From contig JAPDRN010000118.1 of assembly GCA_030247855.1 (NCBI GenBank), positions 40,627 through 104,626 on the forward strand: a stretch of 64,000 nucleotides of DNA, in the 5' to 3' direction. Position 1 is the first letter of the stretch. Every line of letters starts with the position of its first letter. The notes under the pieces were generated by a model. The model did not search any database. It saw only the letters and a list, made by a program, of their open reading frames with translations, and was not told the origin of the DNA. The position numbers and the translations under genes are program-made. The DNA comes from Knufia peltigerae (Eukaryota; Ascomycota; Eurotiomycetes; Chaetothyriales; Trichomeriaceae). Positions 22,035-34,000 of the stretch are shown piece by piece.

Positions 22035-24338
22035 ATGACCATGGACTACAACAACAATGGAAGACTCCCCCCGGGGACTCAACGTATCGAGGATCAGGCT
22101 GGATCTAAGATTCTACTTGCTCCCCAACCAAACGCTGACCCTAATCAACCTCTGGTACGTACATATACCCAACAACAAAACCCAAAGAAACACAAAAGCA
22201 AAGCACTAACAATACTACTTGCTGTAGAACTGGCAAGTTTGACTCTGCACCTGCAACAACCGAAGCAGCCCTATACCAAACCTTTCCCTTCTCCGTCCGT
22301 TGCTAATGCTGCCGTGAAACAGGACCAAGCTCCGCAAAACAGTACACATGGTCGTCTTGTGTTTTTATGCACTCATGGTCTTCGCCATGTGAGTTTGTTT
22401 CTTGAGCCTGTTGATATAAAAGCTGATTGAAAGGCGAAAAGTCTCTGTGTCGCAGTTCCCCTCTGGCAAGATTTCAACGCCGAACTCGGAATGAGTTATG
22501 CCATCCTGAATGACGGTTACGCAACCAACATGGCCACCTTGTCAGTAGGGTGCATTTTCTTCGTCCCGGTCGCTCTTCGATTCGGAAGACGTCCAATATA
22601 CCTCCTCACCGCCCTGATCATGCTCGCCTCTGCCATCTGGCAAGCCAAGATGCAGACGGTCGGCGACATGATTGGAAGCAATGCCATCTCTGGCTTTGCT
22701 GGCGCCGTGAATGAGGCCATCTTCCAAGTCACGGTATGTCTGAAAACCTGATAGACAGTCATAAAGGATGCAACGAAGCTGATTTCTCATCTTGCCCCAA
22801 AGATCGCCGACCTCTTCTTCGTTCACCAACGCGCCACTATGAACGCCATCTACCTCTGCCTCGTCATCGCGGGCAACTACCTTGGTCCCGTCGCCGCCGG
22901 GTACGTGGCCGTGAACCAGGGCTGGAGATGGGTATTCTGGTACTGCACTATATTCATGGCCATCGTGGCTGTCTTCATGTTCTTCTTCCTCGAGGAGAGC
23001 AAGTACATACCTAAAATCGTCGAGGGCCACGAAATTGTTGCGACAACGTACCACGACCAGGACCATGACCTCACCAAAGTGAGCAGTATATCCAAGGACA
23101 GATTGGGTTCGATTTCCATCGACGCGACAGAGGCCGCCAATAATCAGCGCCGACGCTTGGTCGACATCGACACCACTATCCCAATGGACTCGTACCTGAG
23201 GCGCCATCGGCTCTGGTCAACTGAGAAGGCATTCACGACCGGCAACCGGAGCTACTGGATGCATTTCTTCCAGGTGAGAAAACAAAATCACATGCCTCCT
23301 ATTGTGGCTTGAGGATAGCATGCTGACCGTGTATTTAACTGTCGCACAGCCATTCCAAATGCTGTACACTTTCCCAGCTGTGGCATTCTGTGCACTCCAA
23401 TATGGTTTCCTCATCGCCATGTTGGCCATCCTCGCCGTTACACAGGCTACTCTCTACCCAGCTGCACCATACCTCTTTTCACCAATCGGTATTGGAAACA
23501 TGGTAAGTTGGGAACCTCTCTTTTGAACAAAGTATCCTGACAGGTAGCAGAATCTTCCCCCAGCGATTGGCGCTATCCTGGGATCCATCTTTGGTGGCCC
23601 TATAAACGATTGGTTCATTGTTCAAGTTGCAAAAAGACGTGGAGGTATCTATGAGCCCGAAACTCGTCTTTGGCTCTTTTTGATCCCCGGGTTCTGTATG
23701 CCCCTGGGCCTTTTTGTGAGTAGACAAATTCCCCAGCCTGATAATATATGCTACGAGACTTCGGCTGACCAAGTTGTTCCGGACAGTTGTATGGCTTGAC
23801 AATCGCCAAGGTATGTAATAAACTCCCATCCTTGCTTAAGTGCCGAACTACAAAATAAGGGCAAGACATGTTGAGAGATGAGAGACTGACTCTATTACCA
23901 TACAGGGCATGCCATGGGCCATCAACGCTGTAGGAGCCGGTTTCATTGGCGCAGCTATTGGCGGCTGCGGCGACATGGCTTTGACTTACTGTCAGGATTG
24001 TTACCAATATGTGAGTGACTCCTACCCATACCAAACTCCCTTCTTCTCGAACTGTAGATATAAAGGACTCATGTACTGACCCATGTCACTTTCGTCGTTT
24101 CCAGATTCTCGGTGACGCTCTCACGGGTGTCGTGTTCGTTCGAAACATCATTTCCACCGCTCTGGTCTTCGCCATCACACCTTGGATGCGGGGTATGGGG
24201 GTGTACAACATGTTTGTGCTTTTGGGATGTTTGTCCATCGCAGTAGCTTTGACTTCTGTCCCTCTCGTGATCTGGGGTCGGACATGGCGTGTGAGGTTGG
24301 CAGGAAAATATGAGCATTTCGTTGCTAAACAATACTGA
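22035..24338 (+). CDS. Major facilitator superfamily transporter (DHA1-like), ten exons
   Basis: Plasma-membrane proton-coupled transporter. Exons are 22035..22154, 22228..22232, 22323..22388, 22442..22733, 22803..23273, 23350..23502, 23551..23715, 23787..23810, 23906..24010 and 24105..24338, giving 544 aa. Exon 2 is only 5 bases (AACTG) and is followed by a GC-AG intron (GCAAGT to CAG). With it the frame reads NQPL-NW-TKLRKTVHMVV, the usual PLNW motif before helix 1; without it the frame is lost. MFS features are RFGRRPIYLL between helices 2 and 3, GNYLGPVAAGYV in helix 5, RWVFWYCTIF in helix 6 and GNM-NLPPAIGAILGSIFGGPINDW. A hydrophilic loop (about residues 235-310) separates the halves. 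Cargo unknown; the amidase and oxidase neighbours suggest a nitrogen compound (inference). Confidence 0.88.
22228..22232 (+). other. Five-base microexon of the MFS gene
   Basis: AACTG lies between a canonical intron (22155-22227, branch CACTAAC, end GTAG) and an intron with a GC donor (22233-22322, GCAAGT, branch GCTAATG, end ACAG). The sum of exons 1-4 is 483 bases, exactly 161 codons. Skipping the five bases shifts the frame and destroys the first membrane helix. Confidence 0.75.
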
Positions 24339-24875
24339 TTGTTTTCCTGTATGCGGAGGTGATGATGCGACATTGTGCGGGTGGCTACTTATCAAGAACA
24401 CAAGGGAATATGTCGGCCAGGGTATGTACGGGTCCTTGGGACATCAGGAATCTAGATTAGGTAGAAAATGGATGACTCGAATTAAGGCTACGGGAAGATC
24501 TTCCTTGATTGCAATCCTCGCTCCACTCCACGCACCTTTCGTAGTCTTGAAAGCGAGACTTTTGTTGACTTGCTGTATGAGAATAACTCCCCACGACTAC
24601 CTTACCTTGTCTACAACATCGTCGATGATTTTTCTGTGTCAGCTTTGGAGTAGCCTGAGTAATGTCCATAGCTAAGAACCCCGGCGCTCAATCGCCCAAT
24701 ACTCCGCCGTAAAATGTGCTGCCAAGCATAGCCCGCCTTAGTTCGAAAATGCGTCTACGCAAGAGTGGTGCCAAAAAAGTTCTTGAGGGAGGACGAGGTG
24801 CGTACCGACCACCCCACTAACAACACCACTCTTCCCAAATCCCCGATACCAGGCAGTCAGTGCGAGGAGTCAAAG
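24339..24875. other. Intergenic: MFS 3' flank and CCT7 promoter
   Basis: 537 bases with no supported gene and no clear regulatory element. Confidence 0.6.
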
Positions 24876-26699
24876 ATGGCGGCATTTGGCGGACAAACAC
24901 CTACCATCATCGTTCTCAAAGAAGGTACGGGCTTGCTTTCCCCGTTCAACTGCGAGACACAACTTTTACTAACGCCGCTGCGTCCACGCAGGCACCGACC
25001 AGTCCCAAGGCAAGGGCCAGATAATCTCAAACATCAACGCCTGCCTCGCGGTACAGAGCACGGTGAAGTCCACCCTGGGCCCCTATGGCGGCGATCTACT
25101 CCTCGTCGACGGCAACGGCCGGCAGACCATCACCAACGACGGGGCCACGGTCATGAAACTGCTCGACATAGTCCACCCGGCGGCACGGATACTGACCGAC
25201 ATCGCGCGGTCGCAGGATGCAGAGGTCGGCGACGGCACGACCTCGGTGGTCGTGCTGGCCGGTGAGATCCTCAAGGAAGTCAAAGAGCTCGTGGAGCAGG
25301 GCGTGAGCACACAGACCATCATCAAAGGTCTGAGGAGGGCGAGCGTCATGGCCATCAACAAGGTCAAAGAGATCGCCGTGGGCACGACAGAGGGCAACAA
25401 GAGGGAGACGCTGCGCAAATTGGCGGCCACAGCCATGAGCAGTAAGCTCATCCATCGGAATGCCGACTTCTTCACCAAGAGTACGTTACACGCCCTTCCC
25501 CCTGAAATCCAATTAGTCAGGCTCGGACCCGATATGCTAACAACTGTGTGTATTTTCTAGTGGTCGTCGATGCCGTCTTGTCCTTAGACCAAGAAGACCT
25601 CAACGAGAAACTCATCGGCATTAAGAAGATCACCGGTGGTGCGCTGGAAGATTCCCTGTTTGTGGACGGTGTGGCGTTCAAAAAGACATTTTCCTATGCC
25701 GGTTTCGAGCAACAGCCGAAATCCTTTACGAGCCCCAAAATCGTGTGCCTTAACGTCGAACTCGAACTGAAGGCCGAAAAGGACAATGCAGAAGTCAGGG
25801 TGGACCAGGTCTCCGAGTACCAAGCAATCGTCGACGCAGAATGGCAGATCATCTATAACAAGATGGAGGCGCTATACAAGACCGGTGCAAAGGTCGTGCT
25901 GAGTCGATTGCCCATCGGCGATCTTGCGACTCAATACTTTGCAGACAGGGATATCTTCTGCGCTGGGCGAGTCGCGGCAGACGATCTCGAGCGAGTGTGT
26001 CAGGCTACTGGCGCCACGGTGCAGAGCACCTGTAGCGACATTCTCCCATCACACTTGGGTACCTGTGGCAAGTTCGAGGAGCGACAGATCGGCGGCGAAC
26101 GTTACAACCTGTTTAGCGAGTGCCCAGAGGCAAAGACCTGCACGCTTGTTCTACGGGGTGGAGCCGAGCAGTTTATCGCTGAAGTGGAACGAAGTCTTCA
26201 CGACGCAATCATGATCGTCAAGCGTGCTATCAAAAACCACACCATCGTTGCTGGTGGCGGCGCTACAGAGATGGAAGTTTCGGGTTATCTGCACAGATTC
26301 GCAGACAAAAACGTCCCGCACAAGCAACAAGCCGTCGTCAAGGCTTTCGCAAAGGCCCTCGAGATCATCCCACGACAACTCTGCGACAATGCCGGCTTTG
26401 ATGCCACAGATATTCTTAACAGATTACGTGTCGAGCACCGCAAGGGAAACACCTGGGCTGGTGTCGACTTCGACCACGAAGGTGTGCGGAACAATATGGA
26501 CGCCTTCGTCTGGGAACCGGCTCTGGTCAAGGTCAACGCACTCAGTGCAGCGGTCGAGGCTGCTTGCCTGATATTAAGTGTTGACGAAACCATTAAGAAC
26601 GAGGAAAGCCAGCAGCCCCAAGCGCCTGCACGAGGGTTACCTCCTGGAGCAGCGCAGAGAGCCCTCAGGGGCAGAGGAAGAGGTATGCCGAGACGGTGA
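24876..26699 (+). CDS. CCT7: T-complex protein 1 subunit eta (CCT7)
   Basis: Subunit of the cytosolic TRiC/CCT chaperonin that folds actin, tubulin and WD40 proteins. Exons are 24876..24924, 24992..25480 and 25561..26699, giving 558 aa. Chaperonin motifs are intact: KSTLGPYGGD with NDGATVMKLLDIVHPAA, the ATPase motif DAEVGDGTTSVVVLAGE, and late VAGGGATEMEVS and GFDATDILNRLR. The eta-specific apical segment LFSECPEAKTCTLVLRGGAEQFI is present. The C-terminal tail is Arg/Gly-rich (RGRGRGMPRR). Introns of 67 and 80 bases fall at phase-1 junctions. Confidence 0.96.
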
Positions 26700-28772
26700 G
26701 CGAGATGGCAGATGTTGAACGAGAAGAAAACAATGAGCTCCTGGGTTCTTCCCGCCCATGTAGATTACGTCCAAAACAAAAAGTGGTCATATTGGCTTCT
26801 TGCTTCGATTAGCGAGCATCTGCAGCCCCTGTCGACAAAGGGCCCATGGCGCACAGGATGATATGACATGAGACCAATGATACCAGAATGTCTGTTGGCA
26901 CCTTGATTGATAGAATTCGGATTAAATGTGAACATTGGTGCAACTTGGAGCGTAAGACGCTGGGAATGAATGGACGATGCCAGGTCGCGCAGCGAACCCT
27001 ATGTGGTGGGAACCTGTATGCATATCTAGACTCATCACATGCCTCTCGGTATGGTTGGAATGTGTTCAGCTCAGGTCAATAGGCTGCCTCTCTTCTAGAC
27101 CCAAGAGTTAGGCAAGCAGATCGACATCTTCTCAAGATGGCTCTAACGAGAGGTCGAAATAGACCGACAACTAAAAACAGTGAGTGGTAAATCTCTATAA
27201 GACTTGATGTTCATTGTTCTTAGATTGTCCAGCTCTTGTCATCACAGCCCCTACTACGCTCAGAGGATGGTCAAGCATGTGTAAGCATGGATCAATGTAA
27301 CCACAACATCATCGCGACAACCCCGTATGAATAGATAACCAAATCTGGGGGATGGTGTAAACACTGCTCTGTTAACAGCCCCTTGTCAGAGAATACCCAG
27401 ACCACAGGGGTTTGAATTTCGGCAAGGGCTGGACTTGCTATATGCGGCCCAGTCACCTATTGCTTACTACTCTGTAATGCCAGTTGTAACTACGAGGGTA
27501 ACACGAGGGTATCCGTAACAGGAAAGACTGCGTATGCAAAATGACCAAAAGGACTGAGATTGCAGCAAGCTGAACCAATCGAGTGTTTTGCGCAGACAGC
27601 ATTATCCAGAATGGCCAATCGTCTAGGTCCTTTTGCTGGCGAAGACTTGTGGCGCAGCTGGATCTTGCATGAGGCACGACTGTCACCACTGGGGTCTCGG
27701 TCTGCACGCAATTTAACGGCCTGTGCCCATGTGAATGCAGGGCTGTTCGAAGCTGATTGCCATATGCCACGTGGATCCCTCGAAACTCAGCACTTGGAGC
27801 TAGAACGAGAGAAAAAAAAAGAATCGACTTCTAACCTCACTAGAGAGCGGGAGAACAACGACTTGTCGAGTCATGTCTCTTTCGGATGAGCTTGTAGCTA
27901 GCCTCGTACCCCGTATTCAGCTTGGAACTACTGAGAAGAGCCGACCTTCGACGCTTTTGAAGATGCATACAGGGTTTCAGCAGGGTTGTAATTCCTATGA
28001 CTGCATTTGGAGTGCATAGCCAGCTAGGACTGGATCTTGCATCTCGTCTGAGAACGGTTGCTCGATTTAGGGTCAAGTCGAACCGTCGTAAACTGGAAAT
28101 AGAGGAGTTGTTCGCTGGTACACGGCCCTCCTTTCAAGGGTTAGTCGTGAGGCGAGCGAAGCTGGAACTCAGGCGGAGGACGTGCCCTTTCCCGCTGCAA
28201 GGCGAAAGGAGAGGGCGACTAGCCGAGAACAAAAAGACCCCCGTGAACATCGACCGAGACAGGTTGACAGAGGAAGAGGGGACCGAGACACATGTGAGCT
28301 GGATGGTGGAGGCTTTTGACGCCGGGAAAAAGCACGTCTGTCTGGTCTCGTAAGCGGCCACTTTCCCGCAGGGTCTATAACAAACAGCAACAGCACAGTA
28401 GGCGCAGTCGGTCGTCTACTCTAGAGCCTCACATTCCATTCCTTTCGGTTTACCTGAGTCATCAATACTGTACACGTATAGCCGTCGCCACCTCGATCAT
28501 ACCAGATTCTCCCTCTCGAAGATTCGCGTATCGGCACAGATAGTCCCGTCAGCCCTGTTCTCATTACTCCACATCGAACCCTGGCACATTGACCTAAAAT
28601 TCCCCATCCCAGCCGAGAACCTGAGGACTCCCGCCCACTTCATCTTACGAATACCAAAAAGCACCTTCGTCGACGCTACCTATTCTTCTCGCCCAACGGT
28701 GTCGTGCTTCTTGAAAATATCACGGTCGACCTCTATATCTCTAACAAATTCTTCACTGTCCTCGAGTGTACA
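26700..28772. other. Long intergenic region, 2.07 kb
   Basis: No gene I can support. Several ORFs of 60-118 codons exist, for example 27997-28353 on the plus strand, but none resembles a known family. The final 400 bases are CT/AC-rich and are probably the metacaspase promoter and leader. Confidence 0.55.
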
Positions 28773-30306
28773 ATGTCTTGGTTCCCTGGACAGGGCGGCT
28801 ACGGCGTAAGTCTGACACACTCCAGTTCCGCAGCGAGAAGCGGCAACACCGAGCTGTTATGACGCAGGCAATTGATGATAGACGGCTTACTGATTGTACT
28901 CAGGCTCAACAACATAACAACTACGGCGGATACCCTCCCTCACATTCTCCGTCACCATACCCGCCTCAGGGCTACAACCAAGGCTACGGTCAACAGCCAT
29001 ATCCCCCTCCACAGTCGTCACAACCGTACCCGCCTCATGGTTACGGCGCTCCTCAGTACAGCCAACCTCCGCCAAATGTAGCACCATATGGCTATAATGT
29101 ACGTCCACAATAACCCTGGTTCCAAAAAAATATCTGATGTGTGTTAGAATCCCCCTCCTCCTTCGCAGGGTGGCTACGGAGGATTCGCAAGCCCGCCTCC
29201 TCAGCCAAATGGCTATCCTGGACCCCGACCAGGCATGCCCTCCTCATATAACAACAACCAGTCACAAGGCCATGGCAACCCAAGACCTCCGCCTACTGCT
29301 CCCCAGCAGTTTGGAGCCGGAGCACCAGCAGGATATTCGTTCCAATACTCAAACTGTACGGGAAAGCGGAAAGCGTTACTGATAGGTATAAACTATTTTG
29401 GTCAGAGAGGACAACTGAGAGGTTGTATCAATGATGTGAAGAACATGTCGACCTATCTCAATCAGAATTTCGGCTATGCTAGAGAGGACATGGTAATCCT
29501 CACAGACGACCAGCAGAACCCAATGTCACAACCGACAAAAGCCAATATACTTCGAGCTATGCATTGGCTCGTCAAAGATGCGCGTCCGAATGACTCACTA
29601 TTCTTCCATTACAGTGGCCACGGTGGCCAAACGCCAGATCTTGATGGAGATGAAGAAGATGGATATGACGAAGTAATATACCCTGTCGATTTCCGGAACG
29701 CGGGTCACATTGTGGATGACGAGATGCACCGCATCATGGTCAAATCACTACCTCCTGGTGTACGGCTGACGGCAATATTCGACTCTTGCCACTCAGGCTC
29801 AGCACTCGACCTGCCGTACATCTACTCTACCCAAGGTGTCCTCAAAGAGCCCAATTTGGCCAAAGAAGCCGGCCAAGGCATGTTGTCTATCATCTCGTCC
29901 TATGCTCGTGGAGACATGGGCGGTATGGCCTCTACAGCTATGGGCTTGTTCAAGAAAGCTACGACGGGTAACGCCATTAACGAACGCAACAAGCAAACCA
30001 AGACGAGTCCTGCGGATGTGATCATGTGGTCAGGCAGCAAAGACTCTCAGACTAGTCAGGACGCCAACATTGCAGGAGAAGCCACTGGCGCCATGAGCTG
30101 GGCTTTCGTGACGGCGTTGAAGAAAAACCCACACCAGAGTTATGTTCAGTTGTTGAACAGCATCCGTGATGAATTGGCTGCCAAATACAGTCAAAAACCG
30201 CAGCTGAGCTGTTCCCACCCTCTAAGTAAGTTCTTCCTTCAATCAACTCTCAAATCAAGCACTAACCGTCAAACCAACAGACACGGATTTACTATATGTG
30301 ATGTGA
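28773..30306 (+). CDS. MCA1: Type I metacaspase
   Basis: Calcium-dependent Arg/Lys-specific cysteine protease linked to protein-aggregate clearance and stress death. Exons are 28773..28805, 28904..29098, 29148..30225 and 30281..30306, giving 443 aa. The prodomain (residues 1-140) is rich in Pro, Gln, Tyr and Gly with YPP and GYG repeats, as in yeast Yca1. The p20 domain starts at KRKALLIGINYFGQRGQL. The catalytic pair is His234 in HYSGHGGQ and Cys290 in FDSCHSGS. The acidic loop DLDGDEEDGYDEVIYPVD is intact. The last 26-base exon gives the end SHPLNTDLLYVM; reading through its intron instead would give a wrong tail. Confidence 0.94.
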
Positions 30307-31000
30307 ACAACGAGACGCAGGAGGATAGTCATGATACCCGGGCCTATGGTGCCATGGAATGGTTCTTAGCACGCTTCAACATTGTATAGTCGGCGTTTCC
30401 TGAGCGGCTTCCCCTGGACATGCCACAAGTTTCTAATGGAAGTGGGAAAAGTCATGGCGTGAAAGGGCGAGCACAGAGTATAATTGAACCTATTCATCAC
30501 ACTTTTTGAGAGCATCAACCGTTGCGTTCATGTGCCGTGTAGCCGTCCGTCGTTGGATGTTATCATTAGTACTGCCAATCATGAGCACTATTCATGTGTA
30601 TCTAGGCAGTGCCTGAATAGTGGTCTGTAAGCGAGGCAAGGATTGACAAGAGTCAGCCTTGAGAGCGTCCAGAAGACCTATTATAGGATGCAAGGACGGG
30701 ATGTTCATTTTCGTTCTGCTCTTGGCTGTGATTGTAGTGGCCGCCTTGGAGAAAAACGTGCCACGTGAACGCGGGCGGAATCGTATGCAATACAACGTCA
30801 ATGCTGGCGCCTCATGTCACCACCCACTTATCACGAATCTTGCAGCCCGACGCATTGACAACGAGCCCATGATCGATTTATGAGTGGCATTGGTACCGAC
30901 TTCACTTCCTCCCGTTTCTGTCTTGTCGCCAACGAGCCTCTCCTACCGTCGTTACTCTTTCCAACATGACTACTCTTGTTCGTCCGAACCGCCCTCCAGC
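30307..31000. promoter_or_regulatory. Upstream region of the F-box/LRR gene, with uORF
   Basis: This 694-base gap holds one CACGTG at 30772 and a 12-codon uORF at 30966-31004. The uORF stop overlaps the main start codon as ATGA. The frame of the large ORF stays open upstream to 30884, but only through GTG, so the first ATG in frame (31001) is chosen as the start. Confidence 0.6.
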
Positions 31001-34000
31001 ATGAAGCCTGATGTCCCTCCCTCGTACGAGAGCGCCATCAGTCGCGAAGCGTGGCCGATAATCGCGCCCTACATCCCCTCGAGTGACCTCTGTTCGGCGT
31101 GTCTTGTATCGCGGAAATGGTACTCGATATTTGTTCCCTTCCTCTGGGGCGATCCCGCTTCCCACTTTGGCATTGCCAACGACGCCGTCTACGTCGCGCT
31201 CACCCGCTTCAAGAGGATCCTCCGCAAGGCGAGGCCGAGCGTGAGAAGCCTGACGCATACTTTGCACCTACCGCCTGCGCTCAGTGAAATATACGGCGGT
31301 CCCAACCCGACGTGGTTGCGCGATGTCCTCGAATATCTACCCAATTTACAAAGTCTGGTCGTCACGAAACTACCCTTTTTCGATCACCATAGTCTCAATG
31401 CGTTGAGACTTACAAGCAGCGGGAGGACACGGCCCTCGGGAGAAGACGACGAATTGCCTACATATGGGTTGAAGCTACTGCTGGCTTCGAGTGAGCCGAA
31501 CACCACATCAAGCGCTCTGGCGGGCGCGTTGCCCAGATTCCCAAGTCTAGTCTATCTCGACCTTTCGTACACGTCACCCGCGAGAGATGCGGCCGTTCTG
31601 GCGGCGCTGCTATGGCTGCCAGATCTGCAGGTCCTGAAATTGAGGGGCGTCGGCCTGAAGGACGGAGAGGCCGAGGTGCTGGCCAATGCCATCGGCATCA
31701 AGGTCCGCCTGCTGGATATCAGGGACAACCTGTTGACCGATATGGCTGTTCGTTCCCTAATGCAGGCTTGCTTTCTTCCATCCGACGCCTCAACCCGTGG
31801 CAATCTAAATCTGGAAGATTGGCCTGTTGGCATGGCCCCAGGCCCCGACTTCTTCAGTCTGGACACCTTGCGCAGTGAAGAACTCGACCATGAATTACTG
31901 AAGCAACTGACCAAGCCTCTCACAGGGAGGTTAGCGTTTGAAGATATTCCCCACAGAGGTCTTACTCATCTATATATTTCGGGTAATCGCCTGTCTGTCG
32001 AGGGCCTCTCCAGTCTGCTCAAGTCGGAACGACTACACATACTCGATGGTGGTTCTGTCGATACCGTCAAAACCATTGCAAGGACACAATCACTCTCTTC
32101 GCCTACAGGTTACATCGACGAGGTTCGATTTCCGGGAGCCGAGAAGCTTATACCTGTGCTGGCGAAATCGGCGAGCAAAAACCTCACATATCTTCGTGTC
32201 GACCACGCCTTGGTCACTGCAAAACTAGAGGGTAGTCATGGTTCCATTAAACATAAAGCGGCCTCAGCTGCCTCGGCCGAATCTGTCAAGTCTCAATCAG
32301 TGGCTGCTGAATTGTCGTCAGAGGAAAGGCACATCGTCGAAGCTCCAGCGCCAGCTCACTATGCCGTGGAGTTGCCTGACAACGGACCAATTTTCGAATT
32401 GGACGCTACACCAGCACAGCCGAGACAAGAGCTGATAGGTGACGTGATGTATTTTGCCTTGAGCCCTCCAGTCGGCGAGAAACCACATGAGTCCAGCCCA
32501 GTCGAGGAGAAGCAAAGTCCCATCAGAGGCGAAGGCCCTTTCGCGCCAGAAGTGGTCAACGACAAAGATCATCACAACAACGAAGCCGAAGACCATGGGA
32601 ATACGACAGAGTCCGAAGTCTCTGACGAGACTGGGACGCACAGTACGACCAGGTCTCTCTTTTCGCCTGTTTCTCCCATCAGCAACCATGGTACTTTTCA
32701 ACCCTTGGTGGCTCCGTCGGCAAAAACAAAGCACATGCCTACTCATCTTCCTCTCATAAAAGAGCCATCTGAAACTACACCTGAATCCCCAGCCGTCCAG
32801 CCAGATGCGACCTTGTCTCCTCTACCAACCCCGACATCTCATCGTCAAGCTCAGATTGAAACTCTTTTGGCAAAGAGACCCATGCAACCGTCCAAGCCTC
32901 AACTAGGATCGCAGGTGAACCAAATGGTCTTCTCAAACCTGCGCAGTCTTCATCCGTCTCTGCTTCCGAATTTACGAACACTAATACTGACTGATGTGCC
33001 TACCACTACCTCGAAATCCTCGGGTGTTTTAGAGAACCTGAAGTCGTTCATTGCCGCTTGCGCCGATGAGTCTGCCCTGTCCCGTCTCCTCGCCCGTACC
33101 GATTACTCTCTTCCGCCTGGCCGAGCGCGACACATGGCCGAGCTCGAACAAGCACGTGCCCTTTTTGCCTTGCGTACAATCATCCTAGAGATGGAGCAAC
33201 CGGCGGTCAAGACTGTTGACGCCCAACGCGGCTGGCAACATTCTCGTCAGGACATCACCATGAGTAAGTCGTCCACAGGTGACATGGATAGTGAGAACTT
33301 ATGGTCCGCCGCGGCCAATGATTTCAGCTTCTTCGGGGAGGAGGGAGAAGAACATGACGAGTGTGGCATTTACGAGCATGATCCAGAAAAATATTTCCCA
33401 ACCGCGCATTTTGATGATAAAATCGTCTTGACTTCAGGTGATGGACACGATGACAGTGGATCGAATAGTCCACATGGCAGTGTCAATCAGGGCTGGGGGG
33501 CCGGAACTGGGACCCTATCACCTTTCTCGATGAATCTTGGTGGACGATCGGCGGGAACGATAAGAAGCCCAAGAAATTTGCCTCTGGGGAGGAATAGGCG
33601 AAGTTCAAACGAGCCTCATTCTCGACCACACAGCGGTGCCGGTAGTGGGACATGGGACCCTCGCGAGCTACTGTCAGAGGTGCAAGGGGGACCTGTTTCG
33701 CCAAAGTTTTTGAATGGACACATTCAATCTGCACAACGTCGGATGGCTCCGCCACCAACATCCCATCCCAAACAAGTGGAGCCGGACAATGAGTCGGAAG
33801 AAGAGCAAGTGGATGTTGTTGCGGAACTGGCTGCATGGAGAAGGGAGCGAAAGAAGGCGTATGAGGAGGAGTTGTCCAGGTATAGGTCGTCAAGGGCCGG
33901 CGGACACAGTCGAGGACCCAGTCAAAATGGGCAGAGTTACGGCAATGGAATAGCCAACAACAACACTGGATCGGATTCGATGGATGTACCACGAGGTTAT

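Noticed and set aside
27997..28353. 118-codon plus-strand ORF in the gap before the metacaspase
   Set aside because: Basic, low-information sequence unlike any known family, with no splice or context support. Probably chance.
30884..31000. N-terminal extension of the F-box/LRR protein from 30884
   Set aside because: It begins with GTG and contains no ATG in frame; a uORF occupies the same stretch in another frame.
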